From CAKZSB01 sp964573105 (GTDB lineage: Bacteria; Pseudomonadota; Gammaproteobacteria; Granulosicoccales; Granulosicoccaceae), in the NCBI GenBank assembly GCA_964573105.1, contig CAZNIS010000012.1:46650-110649 (forward strand): a stretch of DNA of 64,000 nt, in the 5' to 3' direction. The notes beneath the pieces are model-generated. The model saw nothing but the letters and a program-made list of their open reading frames with translations. It had not been told where the DNA came from and made no database searches. Numbering within the stretch: position 1 is the first letter of the stretch; every line of letters begins with the position of its first letter. Position numbers and translations under genes: made by a program. Below, in pieces: positions 54,275 to 63,834 of this stretch.

Positions 54275-56143
54275 ATGAAGTATTGGATCCTGGTGTTTGC
54301 TTTGAGCATGAAGTCGTGTTCTTTTTCCACAAGTGTTGAGGACATGGTGGAAATTCCAGGCAATGAATCGGAAGAAAGCAAATCGGCAACCGCACAAGCT
54401 GTTGCGCATTCAGTTTGGCACGGGCCGCTGAAAAAGCATCTGCGAGATACCATTCCCGAGCTTGCCCACCAGAACATTGATGAGATGCTGAGCATCCAGT
54501 GGGGTAAACACTCGTCACTCCTTGAATCTGCTAGTGGCGATGGCAACGCGACAATCTATGTCAGGTGTCGATTTAAATCGTCGATGGAGATCAAGATTGC
54601 GCGCTCGGCTGTCAGCGCTTGTACGGATTACGTCAGAGCGCAGATTAACTCCAGACAGGCGCCAGTTGCGGCGCTATCTCCAGGCAAAACCGAAACAACA
54701 GCCATAAATCGCACACACACGGCGAATTTGGCCGATGACACGGCCCGTCCTGGTGCGCAGGGATTATCTGTAGCGCAAACGCTCGAAATCTGGCAGTTGC
54801 TCAATGACCGCAGTTTCGAGGAACTCAATCAGTTGCTGAGGCGCTACCGGGATGCCTATCTGGACCATCCTGATACGGAATTACTTCTTGCCGACGCTTA
54901 TCGCGCACTTCGAACTCAGGGTACGCACACGGCGGCACTATTTGATGAGTGGATTGAGTTTTCGCCGCTCCGGTATCAACCCTATCTTGCGGCAGCACAA
55001 TACCACTACGGACATGGTTGGGCGATTCGTGGCGGGGACACGATTGATACGGTATCTGCCGCAGACATTCAGGCTTTCAAGCAGGCACTACACAAATCGG
55101 CTGAATTGGCGCGCGAGGCGTTGGCGATCAACCCTGATCTGATGCCAGCGTATCTGACGCTGATCGACATTGAAAAGTCCATCGGCACGCATGAGCAAAC
55201 CACACAGGCGGCCAGTGCGGGGTACGAACGTTTCCCGCACTCTGTTGAATTGTGGGCGGCTCAGCTGAAGAAGTATGAACCGAGATGGGGTGGCAGCTTT
55301 TCAGGTATGCAGCGTATCGTCGATAACGCGCGCGCTTATCAACTACCGGCCGACAAACTGGGCATACTGCAGGGCATGGTAAGCATCGAACGCAGCCAAA
55401 AAAATTATACGGCTACCGATTACAGTGGTGCGCTGGATTTTGCCACTCAGGCAGTTTCAGCAGGAACATTCCATAACTTTTTTTACCATCGCGCCAAAGC
55501 CTATGGGAGGCTTCGTCGTTCGGACGCGAGCCTGGCGGACATCAATCAAGCCATCGCTTTAAAACCGGCCTCTCATCATGCTTTACTGCACAGAGCCAAT
55601 CTGCTGGTCTCAATGGACAGAGCCGAGCAGGCAATGGCAGACTACCTGTACGCAATACAACTTTGGCCGGCAGATAGACAATCCGCCCTCGATCAAAGCA
55701 TCAGCTGGGCGGTTGATACCCTGTTGAACAAGGCATCAAAGGTGTTTCAATCAGATACCACAGAGGCACTGGCAATCTACGACAGGGCCTTGCAATTGGA
55801 CCCATCACAACATTACACCGTGTTCTGGCGGGCAGTGGCCTTGATCAATCTGGGCCGGGATCAGGAAGCGATTGCAGGTTTACAGCACAGTATCGAGCTC
55901 GATCCCGGCCACTTTGAATCCTACCGGGAACTGGATTACCTGATGATGAAAGAGCAGCGCTGGACCGAGATTATCCGGAACTGGGATAGTTTTCTGGCGC
56001 GCGTCCCGCAACATGCCGAAGCCCTGCTGGAACGCGGCGGTGCACATTATCACAATGGAAACAACGTTCAGTATCAGGCTGATGTCGCCCGCGCCTGTGA
56101 TTTGAAATCGGTAAAAGCGTGCGAACTGGCCGCTTCGTTTTAA
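54275..56143 (+). CDS. TPR-repeat protein with N-terminal signal sequence
   Basis: A 622-residue protein. The N-terminus (MKYWILVFALSMKSCSFS) looks like a short signal, possibly a lipoprotein type with Cys15. Residues about 60-130 form a small domain with Cys104 and Cys115-range residues (YVRCRFK, SACTDYV). From about 170 onward there are TPR-like helical pairs, clearest near 385-480 (FYHRAKAYGRLRRSDASLADINQAIAL) and 500-600 (AIYDRALQLDPSQHYTVFWRAVAL). The function is unknown; TPR proteins usually hold partners together. Confidence 0.82.
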   Translation: MKYWILVFALSMKSCSFSTSVEDMVEIPGNESEESKSATAQAVAHSVWHGPLKKHLRDTIPELAHQNIDEMLSIQWGKHSSLLESASGDGNATIYVRCRFKSSMEIKIARSAVSACTDYVRAQINSRQAPVAALSPGKTETTAINRTHTANLADDTARPGAQGLSVAQTLEIWQLLNDRSFEELNQLLRRYRDAYLDHPDTELLLADAYRALRTQGTHTAALFDEWIEFSPLRYQPYLAAAQYHYGHGWAIRGGDTIDTVSAADIQAFKQALHKSAELAREALAINPDLMPAYLTLIDIEKSIGTHEQTTQAASAGYERFPHSVELWAAQLKKYEPRWGGSFSGMQRIVDNARAYQLPADKLGILQGMVSIERSQKNYTATDYSGALDFATQAVSAGTFHNFFYHRAKAYGRLRRSDASLADINQAIALKPASHHALLHRANLLVSMDRAEQAMADYLYAIQLWPADRQSALDQSISWAVDTLLNKASKVFQSDTTEALAIYDRALQLDPSQHYTVFWRAVALINLGRDQEAIAGLQHSIELDPGHFESYRELDYLMMKEQRWTEIIRNWDSFLARVPQHAEALLERGGAHYHNGNNVQYQADVARACDLKSVKACELAASF

Positions 56144-56282
56144 CTGGCCCCAGCGATGCCATGACCTACACCTGGCCCTAAGCCTGACTGTGGCATGTAC
56201 TATAGACCGCTGGAAAACCACACAGGCTACCCATCGCCTGCTTCGGCTCACGGTACAGAGCAGTAGAGAGAGGCCTTCAATT

Positions 56283-56825
56283 TTGAATCCGGACATACAG
56301 ATCAGAGGTGCCGTCGCCGACGACGCAGCGCGCATTCACGAGCTACACCTGCAGGCCTTCGATGAAAGCGAGCGGGAACTGGTCGCTGATCTTGCTCGCA
56401 CACTAGTGCAAGTTCTCGATCCACACAATTTGCTGGCATTGATCGCCGAGCACGATGGTGAGATTGTCGGCCATATCGCGTTCACCCGTGTGAGCGATGC
56501 GGGCAAGGCAGACTGGACTGGTTTTATGTTATCACCGCTGGGTGTGCTGCCGGACAGTCAAGGTACAGGTATCGGCAGCCTGCTGATAAACACCGGTATT
56601 GAGCAGTTACGCTCGCAAGATATCGATACACTGCTGGTCTACGGCGATCCCGCGTACTACGGCAGGTTCGGTTTTGAAGCCACGACAAGTGTGCAGTTCA
56701 GCCCACCCTACCCCCTGCAGTATCCCCATGGCTGGCAGGCACTGGAGCTGAAATCAACCACGATGCGGCCCAATGCCATCACACTACAGTGCGTTGAGCC
56801 ATTCCACGACCAACGACTATGGTAA
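56283..56825 (+). CDS. GNAT N-acetyltransferase, YhbS-like
   Basis: A 180-residue acetyltransferase. IRGAVADDAARIHELHLQAF, IVGHIAFTRVS, LSPLGVLPDSQGTGIGSLLI (acetyl-CoA pyrophosphate loop QGTGIG) and VYGDPAYYGRFGFE match the YhbS group. The start is a TTG with GAGAGAGG nine bases upstream; a 31-codon extension exists without family match. The substrate is unknown. The gene ends 45 bases from the convergent DMSP-lyase-like gene. Confidence 0.87.
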   Translation: MNPDIQIRGAVADDAARIHELHLQAFDESERELVADLARTLVQVLDPHNLLALIAEHDGEIVGHIAFTRVSDAGKADWTGFMLSPLGVLPDSQGTGIGSLLINTGIEQLRSQDIDTLLVYGDPAYYGRFGFEATTSVQFSPPYPLQYPHGWQALELKSTTMRPNAITLQCVEPFHDQRLW

Positions 56826-56839
56826 CCCGACGCGTAAGC
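56824..56839 (+). repeat. Short interspersed repeat, copy 2
   Basis: Exact second copy of AACCCGACGCGTAAGC. It begins within the TAA stop codon of the acetyltransferase gene. Confidence 0.6.
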
Positions 56840-56870
56840 AAGGCAACACGACCAAATCCACCAAGCCGCC

Positions 56871-57506
56871 CTACTCCGTCAACTGCGCCAACCCGATATC
56901 CCCGGGTGACACCCAAAAGCAAAACGTAAACAACGGCGTTTCGCGGGTGATCATTTCATGTGGCAACCACGGCGTGTTGTAGATAGGGTCGCCAGCGGCT
57001 CGCACTCGTGGTGGCTCGTCGTTCTGACTCCACAGCGTATCTCCACCGAACGGAAAATAGATCTCTTCGGCTTCGTGGTGGTGCCGGGGATAGTGACGGC
57101 CCGGGCCGATAATAAAAAACGCGACGATCATTCGAGGATGTGAGATCAGCGCGTCATAGCCCAGAATATTGGTATAGCAGTAGTTATTCATGTAATCGTC
57201 ACCCAGCTTTTCCCGATAGTGCTCGGTACGAATCCACCGCAGCCAGGGCTCAAGTCGTATAAAGGCTTGTGCAAGCTTTGCCATCGGCCCTGCCGCCGCC
57301 ATCGCATAGGCAGCATCAAAGTGTCGGTAACCGGGCAGGCGTTCAGGTGGGGGCAATTCGTCTGGTAAGCGAGCAATGTCGATTTCGTTTGCCACGCTGC
57401 AAATCAGATTCGACAGATCCGGATGCAGTTCTGCTTTATTGCGCAGGAAATCAAGCATTTCTGATTGCAAATCTTCGAACGCGCCTTTCATAAATTGTTC
57501 AGTCAC
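56871..57506 (-). CDS. Probable DMSP lyase of the cupin type (DddL/DddQ-like)
   Basis: A 211-residue soluble protein of the dimethylsulfoniopropionate lyase family (PF16867). The cupin metal motif G-x5-H-x-H-x3-E-x6-G fits exactly at 136-155 (GRHYPRHHHEAEEIYFPFGG). The second motif appears as TPWLPHEM with His183. An N-terminal helical half (LRLEPWLRW, GYDALISHPR) is as in DddQ. Enzymes of this family split DMSP into dimethyl sulfide and acrylate. No acrylate-use genes or DMSP transporter are next to it, apart from an EamA transporter upstream on the same strand, 35 bases away. Activity is inferred; some family members act on other substrates. Confidence 0.82.
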   Translation of the reverse strand: MTEQFMKGAFEDLQSEMLDFLRNKAELHPDLSNLICSVANEIDIARLPDELPPPERLPGYRHFDAAYAMAAAGPMAKLAQAFIRLEPWLRWIRTEHYREKLGDDYMNNYCYTNILGYDALISHPRMIVAFFIIGPGRHYPRHHHEAEEIYFPFGGDTLWSQNDEPPRVRAAGDPIYNTPWLPHEMITRETPLFTFCFWVSPGDIGLAQLTE

Positions 57507-57541
57507 GAAGGATCACCGTACGCACATGTTGAGAGGAAATA

Positions 57542-58471
57542 CTAGCCGTTATCTGCAGCACTCAGATAGATCGTGGCAACCCCACTGCCAACGATAAGGC
57601 CAGCCCCGACGATTGACAGCGAATCGGGCATATCACCAAACCACCAGTACCCAAGCGCCAGCGCCCAGATCAGGCGCAGGTAGTTTAGTGGTGCCACACT
57701 CGCCGTCGGTGCACGTTGCAGCGATAGCGCTATCAGCAAGTGGGCGAGCACGCCCATTGATCCGGCAGCGCCGATTTGAGCAACGCTTGCGATCGGTGGC
57801 GTTTGCCAGACCAGTGGCTGCACAGGCAGTAAGGCAAGTGTACCTATGCCGAATGTATAGAACAGTGTCGTAGCGGCAGAATCGGCGCGACCGATAAGCC
57901 GAGTGACGATATTGAACAGGGCAAAAAATACTGCACCGATTAACGGCAAAAACGACGCCCATTGAAACAGAGCAGAACCCGGACGAATCACCAGCAGCGC
58001 GCCGATCAAACCAACCGATACGATAACCCATGATCGGCGACTGACCACTTCCTTTAACACAGGCCCCGCCAGTGCAACGATAAACAGGGGGGCGGTAAAG
58101 CTGATCATCGTTGCCTCGGCCAGTGGCAGCCATGTCAGCCCGGTGAATAACAACGACAATGACCCCAGAATACAGATACCGCGCAGGCACTGCAGACGCA
58201 ATTGGGTGGTTTTCAGCGTAAATGCCAGGCGCTTGCCGGCAACTGCCAACACCAGCAATAAACTGAGCCACATCGCCGCAAAATAGATCCAGGTTACCTG
58301 CAATCCGTGCAATCGCAGTGCGCTGACTTTGGCGATCGCATCGATGATTCCGATCAGCGACATTGCCACGGCCATCATCAATACGCCGGCAAAAACCGAC
58401 CGCACCGCACCCGATGACGATCCAGCTGTACCTTTCATACTGGGCGATACGGAATTTTGATTTTCCGGCAT
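57542..58471 (-). CDS. EamA/DMT-family transporter
   Basis: A 309-residue membrane protein with about ten hydrophobic helices in two EamA units, preceded by a polar N-terminus. Recognisable helices are LMMAVAMSLIGIIDAIAK, LSLLFTGLTWLPLAEATMIS, VIVSVGLIGALLVIRPG and LSIVGAGLIVGSGVATI. The family exports amino acids or other metabolites. The next gene on the strand encodes the DMSP-lyase-like protein and the two may be co-transcribed, but a link to DMSP is only a guess. Confidence 0.88.
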   Translation of the reverse strand: MPENQNSVSPSMKGTAGSSSGAVRSVFAGVLMMAVAMSLIGIIDAIAKVSALRLHGLQVTWIYFAAMWLSLLLVLAVAGKRLAFTLKTTQLRLQCLRGICILGSLSLLFTGLTWLPLAEATMISFTAPLFIVALAGPVLKEVVSRRSWVIVSVGLIGALLVIRPGSALFQWASFLPLIGAVFFALFNIVTRLIGRADSAATTLFYTFGIGTLALLPVQPLVWQTPPIASVAQIGAAGSMGVLAHLLIALSLQRAPTASVAPLNYLRLIWALALGYWWFGDMPDSLSIVGAGLIVGSGVATIYLSAADNG

Positions 58472-58674
58472 TCGGGCGGCTGCTATGGCTGAGTGCGCCT
58501 ACTATGGCCATAATTCCTCGCCTGCGCCACCGACAATAGGACTCCAGAGTAATCTCGACTGCGCGGACTGCGAGGCTACGGCCGAAGTATGACCAGCTGA
58601 GACAACAGAGCACAAAGCGAGTAAATTAGGGGCACGTTAGGAACCCCTCGCACAACCAACCACAGGATTCACCG

Positions 58675-59544
58675 ATGAACCGACTTACCCAATGGGCCGC
58701 TTGCATCACAATGGCCTGCTCAAGCACCATTAACGCCGAAAACGCCACCGTAAACGGGGCTGACCTCTACTACGAGACGACCGGCAGCGGCCCGGCCGTG
58801 TTGATGATGCATGGCGGGCTGGGTCTGAGCCATGACTATCTGCGCCCCTACTTTGATCAACTGGGCGAAACGCATACGGTGATCTACTATGACCATTTCG
58901 GCAATGGCAAGTCCGCAAGGCCCGACGACTACGCCGAAATGACTTTTGATCGATTGATTTCAGATGCCACCACACTGATGGATCAGCTCGGACATCAGAC
59001 ATTCTCGCTGATCGGGCACTCATACGGCGGCTTTATCGGTCAGGAGTTTGCCGCCAGACATGCCGATCGGCTGGACAAACTGGTTCTGATCGACACAGCG
59101 CCTGCGCTGGATTACCCACCCACGGTTACAGGCAGCGATGAGCAAATGGCAGCGTTTGGCAAACTCTTCTCACAGCCGATGGCAGACAATGCCGACTGGC
59201 AGGCTACCTGGAACCCGGTGGTTCAGATGTATTTCCACCAATGGGATGACAAAACCGGTGCTGACCTGGACGCGCGCACAGTATACGAATACCAGGCCTG
59301 GAATGCCGCAGGCCCGCTGCTGGGTACGTTCAATACACTGGAGAAACTACCCGCTATTGAAACGCCCACACTGGTTGTGGCAGGTCGCCACGACGGCATT
59401 ACCCCAACGGGACCGGGCGCGGAGAGAATTGCATCACTGATGCCGAACGCGACTTTGATGGTATTCGAGGACTCGGGCCACTATCCGTTTATCGAAGAAG
59501 AGGATGCGTTTTTTGCTGCACTGAGTGAGTGGTTGGCAAAATAG
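58675..59544 (+). CDS. Exported alpha/beta hydrolase
   Basis: A 289-residue alpha/beta hydrolase with a short signal peptide (ACITMACSSTINA). The oxyanion region MMHGGLGLSHDY, nucleophile elbow SLIGHSYGGFIGQ (Ser), catalytic Asp in VVAGRHDGITP and His in EDSGHYPFIEE are all intact. The resemblance is to proline iminopeptidase or haloperoxidase-like hydrolases; the substrate is unknown. It is divergent from the EamA transporter. Confidence 0.88.
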   Translation: MNRLTQWAACITMACSSTINAENATVNGADLYYETTGSGPAVLMMHGGLGLSHDYLRPYFDQLGETHTVIYYDHFGNGKSARPDDYAEMTFDRLISDATTLMDQLGHQTFSLIGHSYGGFIGQEFAARHADRLDKLVLIDTAPALDYPPTVTGSDEQMAAFGKLFSQPMADNADWQATWNPVVQMYFHQWDDKTGADLDARTVYEYQAWNAAGPLLGTFNTLEKLPAIETPTLVVAGRHDGITPTGPGAERIASLMPNATLMVFEDSGHYPFIEEEDAFFAALSEWLAK

Positions 59545-60089
59545 CAATCGTACATTTAAGCGTTGAGCAATCGTTGTTATCAGATTGCTCATCAAGCAAC
59601 AAAACTCTGCAGGGCCAGATTTGAACGCCATCCAGTTTATTACTCTGGAGTTCTCTCGACCTTTTGGGGCTCCACTTATCCCGATTTGGCTCGCTACGGT
59701 TATTCATGCAGGCAAGGCAGGAGTTTCTGGAAAACTCAAGTTAAGCACCGAATGATCCGAGCTCTTTCGACACTATTTACTGATGGCTCAGGATAACTAC
59801 AAAATATCTTTGCCAAGTGTGTTTTCCATGTCGCACGCAGTCTGCGCTTAACGTTTGTTACGGGCAACTTGAATTCTCGGTGCCACTGCATAGCTGAAAT
59901 TATTGATCCGGCGATTCCTTTGAAACGCCGCTCAAGCCGAGTGGACTGATCAACCAAATGAGCAGATAAAATATCCAGGCGTTCTGATAAGATTCCGTAC
60001 TCAATGAATGACTGATCTTGGCCCCGGTTCTAAACTGATATTCTGCCTGCTAACAAGGCGGGAACAGCTTTACCTGTTTGAAGGCACTG
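59545..60089. other. Intergenic stretch without a supported gene
   Basis: About 545 bases between the hydrolase and KtrA. A nine-base inverted repeat (TGAGCAATC/GATTGCTCA, 59564-59591) with a ten-base loop lies just after the hydrolase and could slow transcription, though no T-run follows. Short open frames here show no start signals or family features. The KtrAB promoter should be in the last 100 bases; TTGGCC near 60016 and TGATAT downstream are weak candidates. Confidence 0.4.
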
Positions 60090-60752
60090 ATGACGAAAAA
60101 CTACAGATCTTACGCGGTTATCGGCCTTGGCACGTTCGGAAGTACAGTTGCGGAGGAATTGGCTAATTACGGCAATCCGGTGCTGGGATTTGATATAGAT
60201 GAAAACGCGGTCAGTGACATCGCCGACACCCTCGACGAAGCAGTTATCGCTGATGCGAGATACGAAAGAGCCTTGCGCGACGCCGGAGTGGAACACTGCG
60301 ATACGGCAGTCGTTGCAATTGGTGAGGACCTTGAGGCTAATATCGTTTGCACAATGAATCTCAAACAAATCGGCGTTGGTACAATCTGGGTGAAGGCCAT
60401 GAGTCGAATTCATCATCGTATTCTTTCGCGGCTTGGCGTCGAACGCATCATTCACGCAGAGCGCGAGATGGGTCAACGTGTTGCTGAAATGCTGCATAAC
60501 CCCATGGTGCGCGATTATCTGAACATCGATAACGGTTCTTATGTTGTGAACATCCTGGTGCCGGACACTATTGCCAGCAAGCCGCTCCAATCTCTGAAGC
60601 TAATGGAGAAATTTAATTTGCGTTGTTTAGAGCTGGTGCGAGAAAGTCAACCGATATTAGCCGATGATGATAATCCTATGCTCATGAAGAATGATCGGCT
60701 GCTGGTGTTGGGTAAACGTTCCGATATGCGCGCCTTTAGTGATAGTCTTTGA
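60090..60752 (+). CDS. ktrA: KtrA-type regulatory subunit of potassium uptake
   Basis: A 220-residue cytoplasmic TrkA-family protein. The RCK_N nucleotide-binding fold reads AVIGLGTFGSTVAEELA with Asp-containing GFDIDENA, followed by DTAVVAIGED and an RCK_C domain near the end. It gates the KtrB channel in response to nucleotides. The ATG chosen has GAAGG five bases upstream; a TTG four codons earlier is also in frame. It is followed by ktrB after 39 bases. Confidence 0.92.
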   Translation: MTKNYRSYAVIGLGTFGSTVAEELANYGNPVLGFDIDENAVSDIADTLDEAVIADARYERALRDAGVEHCDTAVVAIGEDLEANIVCTMNLKQIGVGTIWVKAMSRIHHRILSRLGVERIIHAEREMGQRVAEMLHNPMVRDYLNIDNGSYVVNILVPDTIASKPLQSLKLMEKFNLRCLELVRESQPILADDDNPMLMKNDRLLVLGKRSDMRAFSDSL

Positions 60753-60791
60753 AGAGCCTGCGATTGATGGTCTTGCTGTAGCGGTCTGTTA

Positions 60792-62105
60792 ATGTCCGTT
60801 CGCCTAACTCCGCCGTTGCTACTGATGCTCCTCTATAGTGGGCTCATTGCGCTCGGCGCAGCCGCGTTAAAGCTACCTGTCGCAACTAACATAGATATCA
60901 CCTGGTCTCAGGCGTTTTTCACCTCGACATCGTCAGTGACGGTAACCGGATTAGTTGTGGTCGACACCGGATCTGCCTTTACCGTCTTCGGGCAGGGTAT
61001 TATCGCGGCACTCATACAATTTGGCGGTCTCGGCTTGATGACCTTTGCGGTTTTTATTTTGTCTGTACTCAGGCAGGAGATCGGCATTCCCGAACAGATT
61101 GTGCTGCGCTCAGACCTTAATCGTACGTCTATAGGCGACCTCATTTCATTGGTACGCATGATCGTCCTGGTGATGCTGGTTTGTGAAATAGTCGGTGCGA
61201 CGGTGCTTGCCTTTGTGTTTGTACCCGCTTTCGGCTGGGAGCACGGGCTCTGGACGTCTGTATTCCATGCGATCTCTGCGTTTAACAACGCCGGCTTTTC
61301 ACTGTATGCAGATAGCCTTACAAGCTGGGCCACCAGCCCGGTTATTAATATTTCAGTGCCTGCCATGTTTATAATCGGCGGTCTTGGCTATGCAGTAATT
61401 ACCGAGATGTTGCAAAGACGTGGGTGGCGACGGTACTCGCTGCATGCCAAGCTTATGCTCTCCGGCACGGGGTTTTTGATTGTGATTTCCGTGCTGATGT
61501 TTGCCCTGCTGGAATGGGACAATCCAGCCACCCTGGGTGTTTACAGCTCCACCGCAGATAAATGGTGGGTGAGCTGGTTTCAGGGAGTCACCACGCGCAC
61601 GGCGGGTTTTAATACTACCGATATTGGTGCTATAAGCGACGCTACGGCATTGTTTTTTATTGTGCTGATGTTCATCGGTGGTGGCAGTACATCAACTGCA
61701 GGTGGTATTAAAGTCACAACCGCAATAGTGCTAGTGCTTGCAACAATCGCTTTTTTCAAACGACGCCAGACTTTAGTGGCGTTTGGCCGCCGAATCGAAG
61801 TTGAACAGATTATTAAAGTGATGGCGCTTGCGACCATCGGCATCTCGTTTATACTCATCGGCACCTTTGCCCTGGTAGTTAGTAACGACGGGGCCTTTCT
61901 GGATTATTTGTTTGAGGTAACGTCGGCATTTGGTACCGTGGGGCTATCGCGTGGTGTTACCGGAGATCTGGAATTGTTTGAGTCGGTTGTCATTATGATT
62001 ATTATGTTTTTCGGACGTATCGGCCCGCTGACAGTCGGTTTTTTCCTTGCTATTCGCGTTGCGTCTAGTGTTCGACATCCAAAGGGTGAGATATATCTCG
62101 GATGA
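60792..62105 (+). CDS. ktrB: KtrB-type potassium/sodium-potassium transporter
   Basis: A 437-residue inner-membrane protein of the TrkH/KtrB superfamily. The four pore loops each keep their selectivity glycine: SVTVTGLVV, SAFNNAGFSL, TRTAGFNT and SAFGTVGLSRG. About eight membrane helices are evident, and the gate-region GGGSTSTAGGIKV is present. It forms the channel of which KtrA is the regulator, and takes up K+ (often with Na+), fitting a marine habitat. Confidence 0.94.
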   Translation: MSVRLTPPLLLMLLYSGLIALGAAALKLPVATNIDITWSQAFFTSTSSVTVTGLVVVDTGSAFTVFGQGIIAALIQFGGLGLMTFAVFILSVLRQEIGIPEQIVLRSDLNRTSIGDLISLVRMIVLVMLVCEIVGATVLAFVFVPAFGWEHGLWTSVFHAISAFNNAGFSLYADSLTSWATSPVINISVPAMFIIGGLGYAVITEMLQRRGWRRYSLHAKLMLSGTGFLIVISVLMFALLEWDNPATLGVYSSTADKWWVSWFQGVTTRTAGFNTTDIGAISDATALFFIVLMFIGGGSTSTAGGIKVTTAIVLVLATIAFFKRRQTLVAFGRRIEVEQIIKVMALATIGISFILIGTFALVVSNDGAFLDYLFEVTSAFGTVGLSRGVTGDLELFESVVIMIIMFFGRIGPLTVGFFLAIRVASSVRHPKGEIYLG

Positions 62106-62211
62106 TACAGCGTGCCAATTGTCCGCTGCGCGCCCCACTTATAGAAATTTTATTTGTAGACAGCTGCCCAACTTGTACAGTGTTATCCCGATTTTTAGAT
62201 AGAAAGACACA

Positions 62212-63333
62212 ATGAGTCAGAGAATCTTTTTATTCAGACTATGGTCCACAGCGGCGGTAATCGCGCTACTAATATTCTTCTGGCAATCCGTTCCATTGCT
62301 TCAGTCCGGTTTTTTAAGCAGGTTCTCTACGCCGCGAACTGTTACACCACGCGGAGATCTCAGCGCGCTTGAGAAATCGATCATCGACATATTCAGCCTG
62401 GCAAAAAACAGTGTGGTTTTTATTAGCACGACACAACGTGTTGTGAACCCGTGGACTCGCAACACCTATGACACCCCCAGGGGGACCGGCTCCGGCTTTT
62501 TCTGGGATGAACTGGGGCATGTCATTACCAATCACCATGTCATTGACGGTGCCAGCCAGGCGATTGTCCGACTCGCTGACGGACGCGCGTATGACGCGTT
62601 TCTGGTCGGGACCGCACCAGAATACGATCTCGCGGTGCTGCAAATTGGCGTTGGCACCGGTCGGCCTACGCCAATCGCTGTAGGCAGCAGCAGCGATCTG
62701 GTGGTCGGACAAAGCGTCCTCGCGATTGGCAATCCGTTTGGGCTCGACTGGACTTTGACCACCGGCATCGTCTCGGCGCTTGATCGTGAAATACCCTCGG
62801 AAAACGGTGCCATGATCCGTGGCTTGATTCAAACAGATGCTGCAATCAATCCTGGTAATTCTGGCGGCCCACTGCTCGATAGCGCGGGCCGGCTCATCGG
62901 TGTCAATACCGCCATTTTCAGTCCATCAGGTTCAAGCGCGGGCATTAGCTTTTCTGTACCAGTCGACGCAGTTAACCGTGTCGTCCCGCAGCTGATTGCC
63001 AAAGGTCGCTATGCGCCTCCAACGCTTGGCGTGAACATTGATCCGCGCGGGGATGCACTGATTAGTCAAACGGGTGTACCAGGTGTGATTGTGCTTGATG
63101 TGGTTCCTGGCAGCGGTGCCGCTGCTGCTGGCATTCAGCCAGCGCGTATTACTCCCTCAGGCCAGATAATAATCGGCGATATCATTGCCTCTCTGGATGG
63201 TCAGACGATAAAAGATGGGCAGAGCCTGCGTGATGCACTAGATACACGCAAAGTCGGTGAGCAGGTAATGCTTGGGATCATTCGTGACGGTGCAAACGTT
63301 GAGGTTCCTGTAGTGCTCGGTGCCTCAGACTAA
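62212..63333 (+). CDS. DegS/HtrA-like membrane-anchored serine protease
   Basis: A 373-residue protein with an N-terminal membrane helix (STAAVIALLIFFWQSVPLL), a trypsin-like protease domain and one C-terminal PDZ domain. The catalytic set is His109 (TNHHVID), Asp139 (EYDLAVL) and Ser217 (NPGNSGGPLL). One helix and one PDZ match DegS-type more than DegP-type. The PDZ end (about 270-370) includes GVIVLDVVPGSGAAAAGI and GDIIASLDG. It would act in the periplasm on envelope proteins. It is 106 bases after ktrB and may have its own promoter. Confidence 0.93.
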   Translation: MSQRIFLFRLWSTAAVIALLIFFWQSVPLLQSGFLSRFSTPRTVTPRGDLSALEKSIIDIFSLAKNSVVFISTTQRVVNPWTRNTYDTPRGTGSGFFWDELGHVITNHHVIDGASQAIVRLADGRAYDAFLVGTAPEYDLAVLQIGVGTGRPTPIAVGSSSDLVVGQSVLAIGNPFGLDWTLTTGIVSALDREIPSENGAMIRGLIQTDAAINPGNSGGPLLDSAGRLIGVNTAIFSPSGSSAGISFSVPVDAVNRVVPQLIAKGRYAPPTLGVNIDPRGDALISQTGVPGVIVLDVVPGSGAAAAGIQPARITPSGQIIIGDIIASLDGQTIKDGQSLRDALDTRKVGEQVMLGIIRDGANVEVPVVLGASD

Positions 63334-63834
63334 CAGCGGCCTTTTCAATAGCCGAATAGCGGCAGTTATCTCAGTTCGCAATGTGTCTTGCTCCTCATTC
63401 AATCAGCTGATTGCCCCTGCGGCGTCGAGGTTTGTTATCGTCTGATTTTCCGGAAGTGATTATTCGTTTTGTTCGAAGTGTTTTGTAGTATTTGTTAGTT
63501 TTTACTGAGAAAACCAATGTAGCTCCAAAGCGCGGTTGCATAGGTCAGTGACTTTTTCATTGATCTAGCCGCGGCCCACTTGTTCCCTGCGTTGTCGCCA
63601 CTACTGTATACTGTTCGACATGTAAACTGTGGCGGTCTGACACGTAGAATCAGCTCACCAGATCAGATAGGCTCAGTGTCACGCGTCAGAGCTGCAATTT
63701 ATCTTTGTAGGAAGCGGGGATGGCCTCAGCGACGTAGCATCAGGGTCTCACGTCAGCAGAAATATTTATCCGGCGATATCGATCGCACACTCTTTATAGG
63801 CTTGCGGTCAACTGCCGCACCAGGCAGGTTACTT
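63334..63834. other. Intergenic stretch without a supported gene
   Basis: About 500 bases, AT-richer than the neighbours (TTGTTCGAAGTGTTTTGTAGTATTTGTTAG). I see no convincing open frame, hairpin terminator or tRNA. It probably holds the promoter of the next gene. Confidence 0.4.

Noticed and set aside
59563..59796. 77-codon plus-strand frame between the hydrolase and ktrA
   Set aside because: Unlikely composition, no ribosome binding site and no family features.
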